64,000 nt of DNA from Brachynemurus nebulosus (lineage: Eukaryota > Arthropoda > Insecta > Neuroptera > Myrmeleontidae): NCBI GenBank assembly GCA_035578155.1, contig JAPWDM010000001.1, forward strand, positions 161,545,498-161,609,497. The letters run 5' to 3'. Under the pieces are notes generated by a model that saw only the letters and a list, made by a program, of their open reading frames with translations, had not been told where the DNA came from and ran no database searches. How positions within the stretch are numbered: position 1 is the stretch's first letter; every line of letters begins with the position of its first letter. The translations under genes and the position numbers were made by a program. This document shows positions 45,367 to 58,436 of this stretch, piece by piece.

Positions 45367-45477
45367 GTAAATTAAAAATCGCAAAGTGACTGAAAAAATT
45401 ATCAAACTGGATCGGCTGGGAATCGAACCCAGCATGTCCCGGTTAATTTTTTCAATCACTTTGTGATTTTTAATTCA
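45367..45477. repeat. Hairpin repeat enclosing a tRNA T-arm motif
   Basis: Arms of 35 bp (45367-45401 and 45443-45477) match inversely at 32 of 35 positions. The 41-bp loop contains GGCTGGGAATCGAACCCAGC (45414-45433), whose complement is a perfect T-arm with the box B core GGTTCGATTCC on the minus strand. There is no acceptor stem, anticodon arm or box A, so it is not a tRNA gene. It may be a tRNA-derived SINE remnant or a MITE that captured a Pol III promoter element. Confidence 0.7.
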
Positions 45478-47358
45478 CATTTGGATTTTGGTCATACCAA
45501 AGAAATCGAGTGCTTAAAGTTTCACTTTAACTGGACGATAAATGAACGTATGAATACTGTGTATGTTTAAATGCGAACAAAAGTTCGTTATACGTAGTAA
45601 TGTTTTACAAGTATTCGATAATATTTAAAGTTGAAAATAATATATAAGTAACATAGTTACATCTTGTTTACGTTACAAACGTGCTATCAAACCGTGACGT
45701 TATTGTACACGTCACTGACAAGTTATTTTTCGCGCCGACGCCGACGTGTTCATTTAAATAGTGGTTTTTTTTTACGATTTTTAAAAATTTAACAAGAGTT
45801 AATTAATTAATACGTAAGAACAAAGCATTCAGAATCATTTTTGCTCGCCAGTTGAGAACTTGCAGGGTTGACAACGTTCAAATAAAAGATTTTTGCAATC
45901 GCTTTATTTTTATATTTATTGAAACAAAAAAATATGGTATAACAATTTAATATCATCATAATGAAAATGCGAAATCTGAAAAACATAAATCAACTATTTC
46001 CTCTTTAAAAAGATTCCTAAAATTGTGTTTATGTATTTTCGCTTGTCTAGTAGTATTTCTCCCCTTAAGGGGGGAGTTCAAATAAAAAAGCAACTTTTTT
46101 ATTTATGATTATTTTGCTTGTTGATTTTTTTTTTTTAAATTAGGGAGGGTTTAAAATAGAAAATTTTGTTTTTGAAACATTCATTACTCTTCCCTGTGGG
46201 GGGAGGGGGCCCTTTTTCATAAGTTTTTAAGCGTTTAGAAGGAACGCCATATCTCAAAAAGTAATGAATATTTTTTAAATATTTTTTCATTATTTTATTC
46301 CTAAAGGATCTGTCCATAAAGCTGAGTATGGGTTTCAGGTAATTTTAAAAATTAACCATAAAATTGAAATCCCAAATTTCTAAAAATTATAAAACTCAAT
46401 TTTTTATTAAAAAAAAAAAATGTTTAAAAATAGTTACAATTGTTCAAACGGAAAAAGCATACTCCACTTTATGCGCAATATATTTATAAACAAAATTTAA
46501 AAAAAAATTTGTCTCTATCTTTTCTAGAACTTGAGATATGATTTTCCTTGGCGAGAAAAACACAACTTTCGGGAAACGGTAAAATGACATACAAAGCAGA
46601 TGTTGAAAAAAACAAATCAACTTTGAGAAAATACGTCTACAAAGGCGTACAAATAAAAGAACATTATCTCAGCGCATACTGTAACTCATGTACACACCAA
46701 AACTAAATATTACTGATAAAATCGCGAGTGTGCGCGAGCGTTGTCTGCAAAGGAACAGCAACTTGGCTGTGCAGCGGCTCACAAATAAATATTTTTCTAT
46801 TTGAAAAATAAAATTTTTTGGCCATGTTTTATATATCACCGTGTTTGTAAAGAGCCACAGAACAAAATAAAAACAAAAAACGAGATTCGAAAAAAATTAG
46901 TTTATTAGCCCTTTATGGCGTGAACTCCCTCCTTAAATAACTAGTAGAAAGAAAAACGCTGTTGTATAACAATTATCATTTTTGAACATAATGTATATAG
47001 GGAAATACACAAAAGAGTAAATGTCGTAACATGTACAATATTATACAGAGTATTGTTGCGTAAATATTACTGTCCCTGCAACGTGAATATCCCACATAAT
47101 TATATAACATAAACAAGGCAAAACGTGAGTACTTAATGCATTGTACATCCCCGAAAACGTGTACCATTAAACGTGAACAGTGACAATTGGACGTAAACAA
47201 TAATAATAGGTACCACCTTACTGGATAATATTTAATAATATACGCTGATGAGTGGAATATAATGGTAACCTGCTACAAAAGTTGTTTAAAATATTAATGT
47301 TTTAACGCTTTCAAAGTCTAAAGTCTTCAAAATAAACGAGAAATTTAAAGAAATCAAA
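45478..47358. other. AT-rich DNA with weak repeat traces
   Basis: No gene. CCCCTTAAGGGGGGAGTTCA (46062) and the inverted GTGAACTCCCTCCTTAAATA (46920) may be the ends of a decayed ~870-bp foldback. A less AT-rich patch at 46715-46785 (CGCGAGTGTGCGCGAGCG) is unassigned. Confidence 0.3.
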
Positions 47359-47551
47359 GAATCCGACTAGACAAAAAGCGAAATAAAAAGATGGAAACAA
47401 GAGAAGAAAGAAAAAAGAAAAATGAATGAAAGTGTAAAGCAGACGAAGGCATCAGATATTCCGATTCAACTTGTTACAACATGGATGTTTTTATTTCATC
47501 TTCTTTCCATCTTGTTATTTCGCTTTTTGTGCAGTTGGATTTTCTAATTTT
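47359..47551. repeat. ~190-bp foldback
   Basis: GAATCCGACTAGACAAAAAG followed by CGAAATAAAAAGATGGAAA (left) pairs with TTTCCATCTTGTTATTTCG and CTTTTTGTGCAGTTGGATTT (right). The arms are about 50 bp. The centre is A-rich. Confidence 0.65.
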
Positions 47552-50500
47552 ATTTTTTTAATTACTCTTTCATTTACGTTTTATTAGTGTTATTTAATTA
47601 CTTAGAAGAAAAAGTATATACATGTACGAAATTACGACGGCTGATAGATTAAAGTACTATGAACTAAATATTTAAAAAAAAAATCAAGCATTTTATTATG
47701 CATTAGCTTTCGTTCGCGTGAAGTCGTTGAAAGTTGACAACTATACTCACTATGTCGTCGTCGACTCCACGCGTTTAAAGTCGTGGTTCATCCCCTATTT
47801 TACCCCTTTATCTAAATTACATAAGGAACCTCTATACAAAACTTCACGTTTCTTGACTCAACTGTTTTTATATCACTTTTCATCACCTATTTTACCTCCT
47901 TAGGGAGATGAATTTTAAAATTCCTATATTCTAAAACGAAATGAACGACACCTCCTGTAACAAAATCCATCAAGTTGTTTAGGCTGCAGATCGTGTCACA
48001 GAAACAGATATACTTACATACATACGTACATACAACTAGGGCCGGACTTACGTTTGCGAGGCCGCTGGCCACTTTTCATGTGGAGCCCCCTGAAATTTTC
48101 GAAATTTTCAAATTTTTCCATTATATCCGAAAAATATAGTTGACGAGTAAAGAAAAAAGAAACGAAAAAGCTCTTATTCTTTCTATTCTACCATTTCTAC
48201 CCCTACCATAGAACACTAGAAGCAAACTAAAATCAAAAAAGTGTGGATTGCTTGGGGTCATTTGTTGGTCTATCACAGCTTAAGGCATTTAGTCGTTCGG
48301 TGCCGGTCACCGAATTGACGACAATTGTTATTTATTGTTAAAATTATTGTTAGTTACACTTCATGAATCTTTGTCCGCATGTACGTGTTATGTAGTTGTG
48401 TGTGTGACCATTCACACACATGCAAACATCAAACCCACACGACTACAAACAGTGTGTACAACATAGTGGGGAGAAGTGGAAGGGATTTTTTGTCTGCGCA
48501 GATATCAGTAGTACAGGGATAGTAAGGTCGTATCAGTATTCTGTGACTCCTATTTTGAGGTAGGTATTGTACATATTCATTATAATGTATTATTAATTTT
48601 GTAGAGAATCCTATTAAATGGAGGTCTTAGGGCACGTGTTCTAAGGATTTTTATGTAACACTCTTTGTTTTCTATAGTTTGTCTCTTAGTTGACCCTGGA
48701 AATAAAAAAAAATTGATAGAATATTTTAGTTTTCATATTGGTTGAAAAAATCTACTCAGTCATCTAAAAATAAAAATTTTGCTTACAGTACAAGTAAATT
48801 ATAAAATTTTCAAACAAGTCGAGAGAGAAATTAATTTCCTCTTAAAAACATTAGATCGTAACTTTAAAAGGTACGTAATGCTTGTGAAATAAATGTAAAA
48901 TATTGAAGTACTTACATAATATCTACCTGTACGTTATAAAGCTAGTGAAAAGTGCTTGGGAAATTTAATCATTTAATACCTGTGCTTAGATGGTTATATG
49001 TTGAAATTTTTCTAGTGTATTCATTGAAACAAGTTTGTTGCATAGTAATGTGACTGAGATAACTGAAATTTAAAATGTTAATTTATTCTATGCATAGTAA
49101 ACTTAAATAAGCCACAAAAGGAACTCTGCTTAACTTCAATTAAAACTTATTCGACGTACACTTTTTTGGTGGAATTTTCTTTCACAATCAATAAATATTA
49201 AAGAATTAGCACTCAAGAATGAAATATATAAAATATGATTTTGATTGACTAGAGTATGAATTGTTATTACGGGCGTAACTGTCAGTTTTTCACTGATTTT
49301 ATAGATTTTTGTGTAAGGCAGTATATTCTACTCAAAGATTTTTTAAATTTAATTGTCAGAAAGTACAGACTTTTAAAAATGTGTTTTTAAAAGGAAATTT
49401 AAAAATTCTGAACGAAGTTATAGTCATTTTAATACGGTAGATTTCGATATCAAGTATTATATTTCAAAACTTTAAATGCATTTTTCTTGAAATATATGTT
49501 GCTTTACTAATTAGGAACTACGGATATGGTGAGACAGACTGACGGACGAACATGATGAAATTATAAAGGTGTTCAGATTTTTACTGTAGAAGCCTAAATT
49601 CAATAGAAATGTAACGGGATCATATGTTCGAACAGTTATGACATTTATATATTAATGAAGTTATTTCAGAAAGAAACCTCTGATAACAAAAATTATTATT
49701 AAGAGAATGGTTATTTTTCAATTTAAATGTAGCTCGCATTAAACAATTTTTGTTGAATACAGTATTTTGATCCTTTATCTACGTCTGATACTTAAACTAT
49801 TCTGTTTCCTACTTTGCGTCTAGATGACACTCTATGTGTCATGTTACTCATATTACGCGTCTGTTTGTATATCAGTTTCCAACTCCTAGTGTCATTAATA
49901 TTTATCTGTTTGGATATAGATGTCGACATTTTGTAAAAAAAAGACATTAATAAATAAAAACTTTTGGGTTGTATTTTTTTATAAACATATTCACTGGATT
50001 AAAAAAAAAAACTTTCTTTCATGCTTATTAAAAAAAAAAATGGGTGTTTAATTTATTTATCAATTTTTATAAGCTAGTTTAATTACACACCTAAAAATAG
50101 TGTTCCGGTATAGATAGGGGCATTTACGTTAAATTTCTTTTAGTTGTTTGGAAATTTCAACTGGTAATTTATAATCATCAGCGGCTCAGCATAATTCACG
50201 ATAAATTGTTTTCTAAAATGAAAAATATCAAGAGCTAACTGCTGCGTAATATACTTTTCCGTTGAACAAATAAAAATCTTCGTGTACGTATATTTCACCT
50301 AGCAAAAGTATAGAAATATGTTGGTTTCTGACTTTATTTTCACAGAAAATGGATATGACGACTTAATACAAGTAGTTTTGTTTTTTTAAATGTGTTATGT
50401 GCGGTTGACCTATTTTACTTAATTTTTACATATATTCATCAACTGAATGTAATAATAATTAATATTTTTTTGAAAATAAAAATGTTTTTCTTAATTACTA

Positions 50501-50760
50501 GAAAATATTTGAGAAAAGCTTATTAAAACACAACTCGCTTTTTTTGAACTGATGGTATGCAAATAAACAGTGAAGCTTATATTCGTAATATTTTTATTTT
50601 AAAAAATATTTGTGCTATTTTCGTTGACATTTGCAGGTGCTTGGAACATAATGAAAACATATTTTAAAGTACTTACTACGTAAAACTAGTAAAAATAATT
50701 AGCAAAAAGAAAAATAATAATTTGTTACTAAATAATTATAAAATAACAAAGTAAACGGAT
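47552..50760. other. AT-rich DNA with retroposon-like traces, no gene
   Basis: 47690-48030 (GCTTTCGTTCGCGTGAAGTC, TAGGGAGATGAATTTT, AAGTTGTTTAGGCTGCAGAT) reads like a decayed insect non-LTR repeat; the 61-codon plus frame there is part of it. 48035-48090 begins GGGCCGGACTTACGTTTGCG and may be the end of another repeat. 48300-50760 holds nothing I recognise. Confidence 0.35.
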
Positions 50761-53296
50761 ACCGTAAAACCGTCTAGACCCGGACACTTTGCACCAATCT
50801 TCAAAGTAAATAGTTTCTACATTAACCTGCTACAATAAACATTTGTTCTTGACGTCATTAGAGAGAGAAAAACATCCTCTAAACAGCTGTATCAATAAAA
50901 ACTACGGATTTCAACTTTTACTATCTCATTTTACAGGATTACTATCCTACAGTTTTTCAAAAAAATAAAATGTGTGTCTAACTTACAAGTAAAGGTCCCG
51001 AGGCCGGACCTATCGATTTCGATGAAACTTAAATATATTGTAGAACACTAAAAACTAAGGGACACGTATTTTTTTTTATCTGCGGAAAAACGGTTTGAAG
51101 GGGTGAAATCGCCCTCCAAAAATTGGGGTAAAAATTTTATTTTTCAAATGTCTCGAAAACAGTAAGAGATAGAGCAAAAGTTTAAATTGGCGATATTGCT
51201 CTTTTTTAAAGAGCTATCCATTGATATGCAATTTGTTCATATTACATCCACAGGGGTGGTTGGGGGTTAAAATTTGGGGGTTACTTTTGCAAAAAGGGGG
51301 TGAAAAATAAACAATATAAAAATTTTGTTTACAGATTTGAAATCTACGTCAAAAAATCTAATTGACCTGTTTTTGCTCAATGCCCTAATATTAAGTCTAG
51401 GGGTAGTTAACTAGAGGGTGACTATGTCGAGTAGTCGTACTATTTGGGTATTTTAAGAAGTTCTTCTTCATGGAAAATAGCTTAAGACAATTAGAATAAC
51501 GTAGAAATGAAATTCTCGAATTCAAAATTGAGTTTGAGCAACATTGAAGAGGGAGCGAGTCACCCTCTTAAATTACATACTAATTTACATATACTAATTT
51601 TTGCAATTAACACACTGACAGGGGGTAATAATGTCACAATAGATGGTTCTGAAGTTGGACTAAAATGAAATTATCGAATTCAAAATTGAGTTTGAGCAAC
51701 ATTGGAGAGGGGGTGAGTCACCCTCTTAAATTACATACTAGTTTATATACACTAATTTTTGCTTTAACACACTGATAGTGGGTAAAATAATATCACAATA
51801 AGTGGTTCTGAAGTTGGACTATCATATGTAAGGCCTTTATTAGGTTTGTTATTTAATGGATATTATAGTTTTCCTTATCGAAAATTATCGATACCGAAAA
51901 TTACATAACCTAACCTAAAATAACGAAACCTAATAAAAACCTTACATACGATAGTCTAACTTCAGAACCATCTATTGTGACATTATTACCCCCTGTCAGT
52001 GTGTTAATTGCAAAAATTAGTGTATGTAAGTAAATTAGTATGTAATTTAAGAGGGTGACCCATCCCCTCTCCAATGTTGCTCAAACTCAATTTTGAATTC
52101 GAGAATTTCATTTCTACGTTATTCTAATTGTCTTAAGCTATTTTCCATGAAGAAGAACTTCTTGAAATACCCAAATAGTAAGATTATTCGACATAGTCAC
52201 CCTCTAGTTAACTACCCCTAGACTTAATATTAGGGCATTGAGCAAAAACAGGTCGATTAGATTTTTTGACGTAGATTTCAAATCTGTAAACAAAATTTTT
52301 ATATTGTTTAATTTTCACCCCCTTTTTGCAAAATTAATCCCCAAATTTTAACCCCCAGCCACCCCTGTTGACACAATTTGAACAAATTGCATACCAATAG
52401 ATAGCTCTCTAAAAAAGAGCAATATCGCCAATTTAAACTTTTGCTCTATCTCTTACCGTTTTCGAGATATTTAAAAAATTAAATTTTTACCCCAATTTTT
52501 GGAGGGCGATTTCACCCCTTCAAACCGTTTTTCCGCAGATAAAAAAAAATACGTGTCCCTTAGTTTTTAGTGTTCTACAACATATTTAAGTTTCATCAAA
52601 ATCGATAGGTCCGGCCTCGGGACCTTTACTTGTTAGACATGTAATTTTCGTCATAATTGTCATATTATTTTAATTTTGATATGTATATGTGTTCAGAATT
52701 TTATCGCGCATCATTTAATGATGCTTGAAGTTATATTCGATGTATATATAAAAAAATACATGCTATATACATATATCCGTTTAGACCCGGACACATCAGT
52801 TTATTACACTATGGCCGCGATTCGCACTGGCTGTAACTTCCACTATCCATACGTTATATTCCCGCCAGAATTACGCGGTTTATGCCTCCTTCTGGTGTTA
52901 TATCGCATGTTTACTTCATAGAGAGGCATACTATGTATTGCCCCCTCTCCCTTCCCACAAAATGTTTTGAAGCTTTTGACAGGTTCAAAGACATCAGACG
53001 ATATAAAACACTGTCCTAACCCCAACGGGAGAGGTTAGTTTGCATGTTATTACATTATTTAAGCAAGTGTCCGGGTCAAGACGGATTTGGGGTGTAGACC
53101 CGGACACTTAATAATTATTTTTTATTTTTTTTATTTTTACTTATAATGAAACAAATGGGTCAGGGATATAACAAATAATATACGCTCTTTCTAATGGTAA
53201 TACTTTTATTGGTGATATCTATGAAAGAAATATGTATAAACATAAAATTATACCAAAAAATGTAAAAAAGTGTCTGGGTCTAGACGGTTTTACGGT
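50761..53296. mobile_element. TIR element with CTAGACCCGGACA motifs, copy 2
   Basis: Collinear with 26961-27862 once the 1647-bp insertion (50986-52632) and its 3-bp duplication are removed; the remaining length is about 886 bp. The ends are ACCGTAAAACCGTCTAGACC and its near complement. Internal motif copies correspond to those of copy 1 (near 50780, 52788, 53065-53105, 53275). An open frame of 60 codons on the minus strand (52843-53025) corresponds to the coding-like fragment of copy 1. Confidence 0.8.
50986..52632. mobile_element. 1647-bp near-palindromic foldback, TTA target
   Basis: Two arms of about 800 bp meet near 51880. The tips are CAAGTAAAGGTCCCGAGGCC and its exact complement. TTA is duplicated at 50983-50985 and 52633-52635, and copy 1 of the host element has a single TTA at that point (TCTAACTTAGAC). 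A 3-bp TTA duplication is the preference of PIF/Harbinger elements, though the tip is not diagnostic. The left arm also holds a tandem pair of about 155 bp (from about 51507 and 51662) that begins ATGAAATT(C/A)TCGAATTC. No transposase frame. Confidence 0.85.
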
Positions 53297-54084
53297 CGTC
53301 AAAATTTAGGCCATAGGCCATTGTCAATTTTTACCGAATTTTAAACAGCCTTACCATTCTGTTATATTGTTCTGAACAACAATACAATATTAATTTTTCG
53401 TCTATACATTTTAATTTATCTAAAAATCAGTAAATAAATGATTATTAAACTTAACCGTTCATTTCCGTATGAATGAAACCACCGTTTCGTGAATATTATA
53501 AACCCAGGTGCACATACGTATATGCACTTTAAGTTAATTAATTAAGCTCTTATACAGCTACAATTGAATAAAAGTTGTTCACATTGTATAGGTAGGAATG
53601 TACCTACTATGGCTACAAAGTGAGCTAGAGTTATAAACTACAGTTGTAAATCCGTTTTTAACGTTATATACATTACGAGTATATGTAATATATTATACAG
53701 TGTCCACCATTAAACTTCCAACATAATATGGAGAACTATTTTATATTTTATATAAATCTTATATAAATCTGAGTATACCATCTTACTTATATAAATCGGA
53801 GTATACCATTAGTTTGCCACGCGTTATTAGGGTATCCAATAGGTGGTCAGAGAGAGAAACAATTTTTTTAACACATACAATAGAAAATAAAAATGCACTA
53901 TTGAGTATTTTAAATATTTCAATGAAATAGGTATTTCTACTCTTTAGGTATATATTTAAGATGTTTGCATTTTACTCTTTGATTTTTATTAATTTTAAAT
54001 TAACGACGCTAAAATAACATTTTTTCACAGAATTACATTGTCGAAATGATACTCTTATCAAAAGAAACTTTTAAAATTTGAATC
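53297..54084. other. AT-rich DNA, no gene seen
   Basis: Includes a short relative of a phrase near 7355 (GCCACGCGTTATTAGGGTATCC at 53818). Nothing else recognised. Confidence 0.35.
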
Positions 54085-54896
54085 TAAAGCACCCCCTAGA
54101 CGATCAATATATTGATCAATATGCATTGATCAGTACGTATTGAAAGGCTATATTGATCGTTTAGGAGAGCTTCAAACAAATTGATAGCATATTGAAGCAT
54201 ATTGATAGAAATTTATATTGAAGCGCATTGATGGAAGCTATATTGATGCTCATATTGACGTTTATAAGGTATATTGATCAATATTTGTATTAGCCTTGTT
54301 TTAGATATCGAAATGTTAACAATATATATGTATTTTACTACCTACGTGATGGCCGACTCTAGTGAAAAATCAGAGTCCGAGCGTGAGTTTATTTTACTAT
54401 TAATTACCCTTTATCGTGATTCGCCTTAACTGTGGAAAGTTAAGTCGAAAGATTACTTTAATCAAGCTAAGAAGCGGATATGTATCGAAAAAATCGTTGA
54501 TGCATTAACTTGCATAAAACCAGACTTTACTGTAGACAAACTGAAAAAAAAATATTAATACTTTGCGTACTAATTTCAAGAAAGACTTCAGGACTATTGA
54601 AAGTGCGAAGCGATCAGGAGCATCAACTGACCATATCCCCAAACCAAAATCATGTCTCTATGAGACACCATTACTTTATATTGAAAAAAATAAGTAATAA
54701 AAATAAAAACTTGCACAACAGATCACGAATTTTCCAAACACAACCAACAATCATAAAAGCACATCTCAGAAAAACGTCTAGTCATCGTATTGCTGGAGCT
54801 CATATTGAAGCTATATTGAAGCGTATTGATGGAACCTTCAACAGGTATTGATTAATGTATATTGATCAATATATTGATCGTCTAGGGGGTGCTTTA
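54085..54896. mobile_element. TIR element carrying a broken MADF gene
   Basis: The ends are inverted for about 50 bp: TAAAGCACCCCCTAGACGAT at 54085 and the exact complement ending at 54896, followed inward by CAATATATTGATCAATAT. TA at both tips could be a TA duplication. Many ATATTGA(T/A) motifs fill 54100-54300 and 54790-54885. The interior contains a MADF-domain relic (54349-54697). MADF genes accompany PIF/Harbinger-type and some other transposons, so this is probably a deleted derivative of such an element. Confidence 0.75.
54349..54697 (+). pseudogene. MADF-domain DNA-binding protein, broken
   Basis: From the ATG at 54349 the frame reads ESEREFILLLITLYRDSP, a stop (TAA 54427-54429), then LWKVKSKDYFNQAKKR and KPDFTVDKLKKK. 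After a one-base shift in an A-run near 54541-54550 it reads NTLRTNFKKDF, ESAKRSGASTD and ends at 54695-54697. The LYR..P.LW...S.DY.N...R and TV..LK.KI..LR..F pattern is that of the MADF domain, a short helical DNA-binding domain. Only this domain is present; no transposase follows. One stop and one frameshift make it nonfunctional. Confidence 0.75.
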
Positions 54897-57800
54897 CAGT
54901 TGCAGTGAACTTTCAAAACAAGCAAAATTATTTAGAATTTATGAAAAGTTTAACATTTTGTTGAAACATTAATCGATTCACATAGAAGAATCATAGAAAA
55001 GCAATAAATAAACCACGTGCGAACAACAATGGTATCTTTAACGTACTATTAATTTAATAAATAAATTTTGCTCAGTTAATGAAAGAATTTCAATTACTTT
55101 CTTTCCACAAATAATATAGAATGAACTCCGTGTAGCGTCGATCAATTCCTCCTATAAACACTAGCAAGTAACACCCAACTGACACTCCCCAATTTGAATG
55201 AAACTTAACGTACTTATTATGTAAATCGAAAAATATTTAATTCGTGTTTTTTTGTTTCGGCTGAGTACGCTGTTTAGGGGTAGAAAACACCCCTCAACCC
55301 TTGACAGTGGAAACAATTATGGCTAATTATTTCTGAAATGATACATTTTCTGAAAAAAGTGCTTAGGACCAAAGATGTAGAGTTCAAAATGATGCACTTG
55401 ATGATGACCTTGATGCTGACCTTGAGGACAATTTTCAAAGTGAATTAAATTTGGAAGTAATTAAGCGTTGTCGGACTTTATTCATATCCAGTGTCTATTA
55501 TCACTGGAGTGAGGACATTGGGCCGCACAAACGGGTTAACCAGTTTTTTATAGCGGGTTCTAGAACACACTACGTCGTCAAAATTATGAGGACATCTTAG
55601 CCCAGAGAGGGGTGGGCGTGCCCACACTTTTGTCACACCACTGTACCACAACATTAACTACAGTATCGCGTCAAAAGCATGGGCACCTCGCCCCCTTGAA
55701 ATCAATTCATATCCTGTATCTATATTCACTAGAGTAAGGAGACCTTAACCCAAGAGGGGGAGGGATTTTCTCAAAACTACGTTTTTAAGTCGGTGACCAC
55801 TATAATTCAAACCACCACTCGATGGATTTTGATCATAGATTTTGATGAAATTTTTACTGTTTATTAAGACCATTAAAAACTAGTCCTTGATCGTTTTTAA
55901 TTTTTGAAACAATACACGAGTGATTTTTTGGTCGAAAATCGAAATTTTTCTGTTAAAAGCCGCTATTTTGTTAATTTTCAAAAAAAGCTGCCATTAAGGC
56001 CTACATTTATTATTGGACTAATGAGTTTTATTTGGTTTGTTGATTTAAGATAATCCAGAAAAATTTTATGATGGTCACCGCGAAGCGAAACTTAGAAAAG
56101 GGCGGTCCATAAACATGGTGATATTTTTATAATTAATTAATTTTTTTTTAAATTTTGTCAAAGGCAAGTTGGAACATTATATTAAAATTCTGTGTAAGCA
56201 GTTTTATGAAAAAAAAAAAAATATTGAAAAAAACTCCTTTTTTTCGCGCCCCTGGCTGCATCTTACTCCTTAATCCATTATATATGTGCTGAAACGGATA
56301 CCCAATAATCCCTAAATATGTACTAAGAATTTCATTGTAACTAGCGGTGATCCTATAATGATTATACCATACAATACGTAGGTTTCTGTTTCAAACATTA
56401 TTACGCTGGATTCATATAATATACAGATTTGTATTTAACATATGTTACGTTGATAGATTTTCATATAAGTAAACATATAATTGGTTGATTGATGGCTATA
56501 TATCAGTTAGCATTAGACAATCAGTATCAGTGTATAGCACATGATTGCGGTTAAGCTTTATCCGAAGCTTTGTAATCCACAAACATAAATCAAATAATTG
56601 TTCATATTAATTTGCAAGTGATTACAATTTATACCGGTTGACTCAGAATAAACCAGCGTTTTAGTCGTATGCTAAAAGATTGAAACACTATCTTGTGAAG
56701 CGCAACATATTATGAACACGCGTTATTAGCTCGACAGAAAAATAAAAAAATATCAATCACTTTTTGACTAAAAAATCAGACAGCAACTACTGAATGCAGA
56801 AGTTTCGTAGTGTGGATAATGTAATATGTAATTACATTTAACTAAAATATAGGTACACCAAAATTAATAAGCTGTTTAAAGCGGAACGATTGATTTCCAA
56901 TTCACTTGTGACGTTAAATATTCGCATAATGAGCTATTTTCTCAAAATATCTACATCTCTATGATTGAAATTTTAATTTAAAAATTGCTATCTAACCGCA
57001 TGAGAAACGACGACACGCGTTATTCGGAGCTACATCTCTATAGTTGGAATATTAATTTCTAAAAAATAAATAATATTCCTAGGTAACCGAATTGAAAAAT
57101 TTCGTTGCTAAAGTGGAATTAACAGAAGGTGATTTTTGATTGGTTAAAGTAATATCTCGATTATAGACATGTATTCCCAATTACCTGTGTCGCCGCCCTA
57201 GTGACAAATTGCTACATATTTGAGAAAATGGTCCATTGGACACCGAGTGTCTTTTATACAATATTTTTTAAATTAAATTATGTTACATTACCATGGATTT
57301 AATATTTAAAAAAAAAAATTATATATTTATGAAACTTAAAAAGTTCAAAAAAATGACATTTTAAAATGTCAAAATATTGAATTTGTAAAAGATAAAAATT
57401 TCAAAATCGTCGTGTCCGTAGTAATTGACGTATTTACCAGCATTATAAAAGTTCATTTAAAAAAGACTCCTCGCTCTCCCGTAGCAAAGATAACGTCACA
57501 CATCTTTATCAGATGAAATAGAACTACTGTGTAAAGTACAAATTTAAAGCCCCGTAACTTTGTTCGTTGTTGAGATATATATTAATTTTTCTTTTACACT
57601 TTTGTTTGACTTTAATTTTTGTTTTGATCCACAAAAAAAGAAATTGATAAACTTCTCCACTATGTATTGTAGTGCACATACTTTAAAGACTTTAAACAGT
57701 CAATCTGTTACCGTTGAATTTTAATCATCATCTCCAAAACAAAACATTAAGCCACGGCGCAACATTGTCTCGGCACAAAAATGAGGGTTGCAGAACCATA

Positions 57801-58432
57801 TCGTATTGAATGAACTTTTCTGCAAGCAACCCCAATGAGAGCAGGGACAGCCGGGGTTGTAGCTCGAAGGTTCGGGCATGAAAAGAGGGCCCATAGCTAT
57901 CCATAAGGGACCCGAAAAAGAGTGAAAGAACGTTTTTTTTTTTTCTTGTTCGTCACTCATTCTTATGGGAAAAAATTTTAAAAATATTTAAAAAATGTGA
58001 TGTATTCCCGAGTACGCTATTTCTCACCACGGTCATGTTTGCAGGGCATAAAAGAAAACTTCGTCTATATCCTGTTATCAAACTGTATATAACTCTATTA
58101 TTGATCATGTGTAAATTTGCTTACTTATTCACCTAGATATAAAAACTTTGATTATTACTAAAACACCTACATCCAGAAAGAATTTTTCGTCTTAGCATCA
58201 AGTGTTGCCGAAAGCTAAACAACATTCTGTCTTCGGGTTTATAATTACTTGAAATCAAAGGAATTAGAGAAGATAATGCTCGAACAATTCGAGAATTTCT
58301 AGCCAACTTATTCCCTAATGTGTATATCCCTTTAGTTAGAACCGTTTAGTTGGGTTGAAATCATGAGGCTCATCGATTTCAACTAAACTTTCGACTAGTC
58401 AGGTCTTACCTACATTAATCTTCTTTATTATA
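54897..58432. other. Repeat-derived AT-rich DNA, no gene
   Basis: 55190-55330 (TGAATGAAACTTAACGTAC, CGTGTTTTTTTGTTTCGG, AGGGGTAGAAAACACCCC) is a relative of the foldback arms at 7540-7640 and 51020-51170. 57721-57960 is GC-rich; its minus-strand frame of 79 codons (GPLWIAMGPLF and on) lies in sequence related to 25905-25975 (AAGAGTGAAAGAACGTTT), so I regard it as repeat DNA and not a gene. The rest is unrecognised. Confidence 0.35.
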
Positions 58433-58436
58433 TTAA

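Noticed and set aside
45414..45433. tRNA gene
   Set aside because: Only the T-arm is present; there is no acceptor stem, anticodon arm or box A.
57721..57960. 79-codon GC-rich minus frame as an exon
   Set aside because: No splice sites found, and part of it is related to the repeat at 25905-25975.
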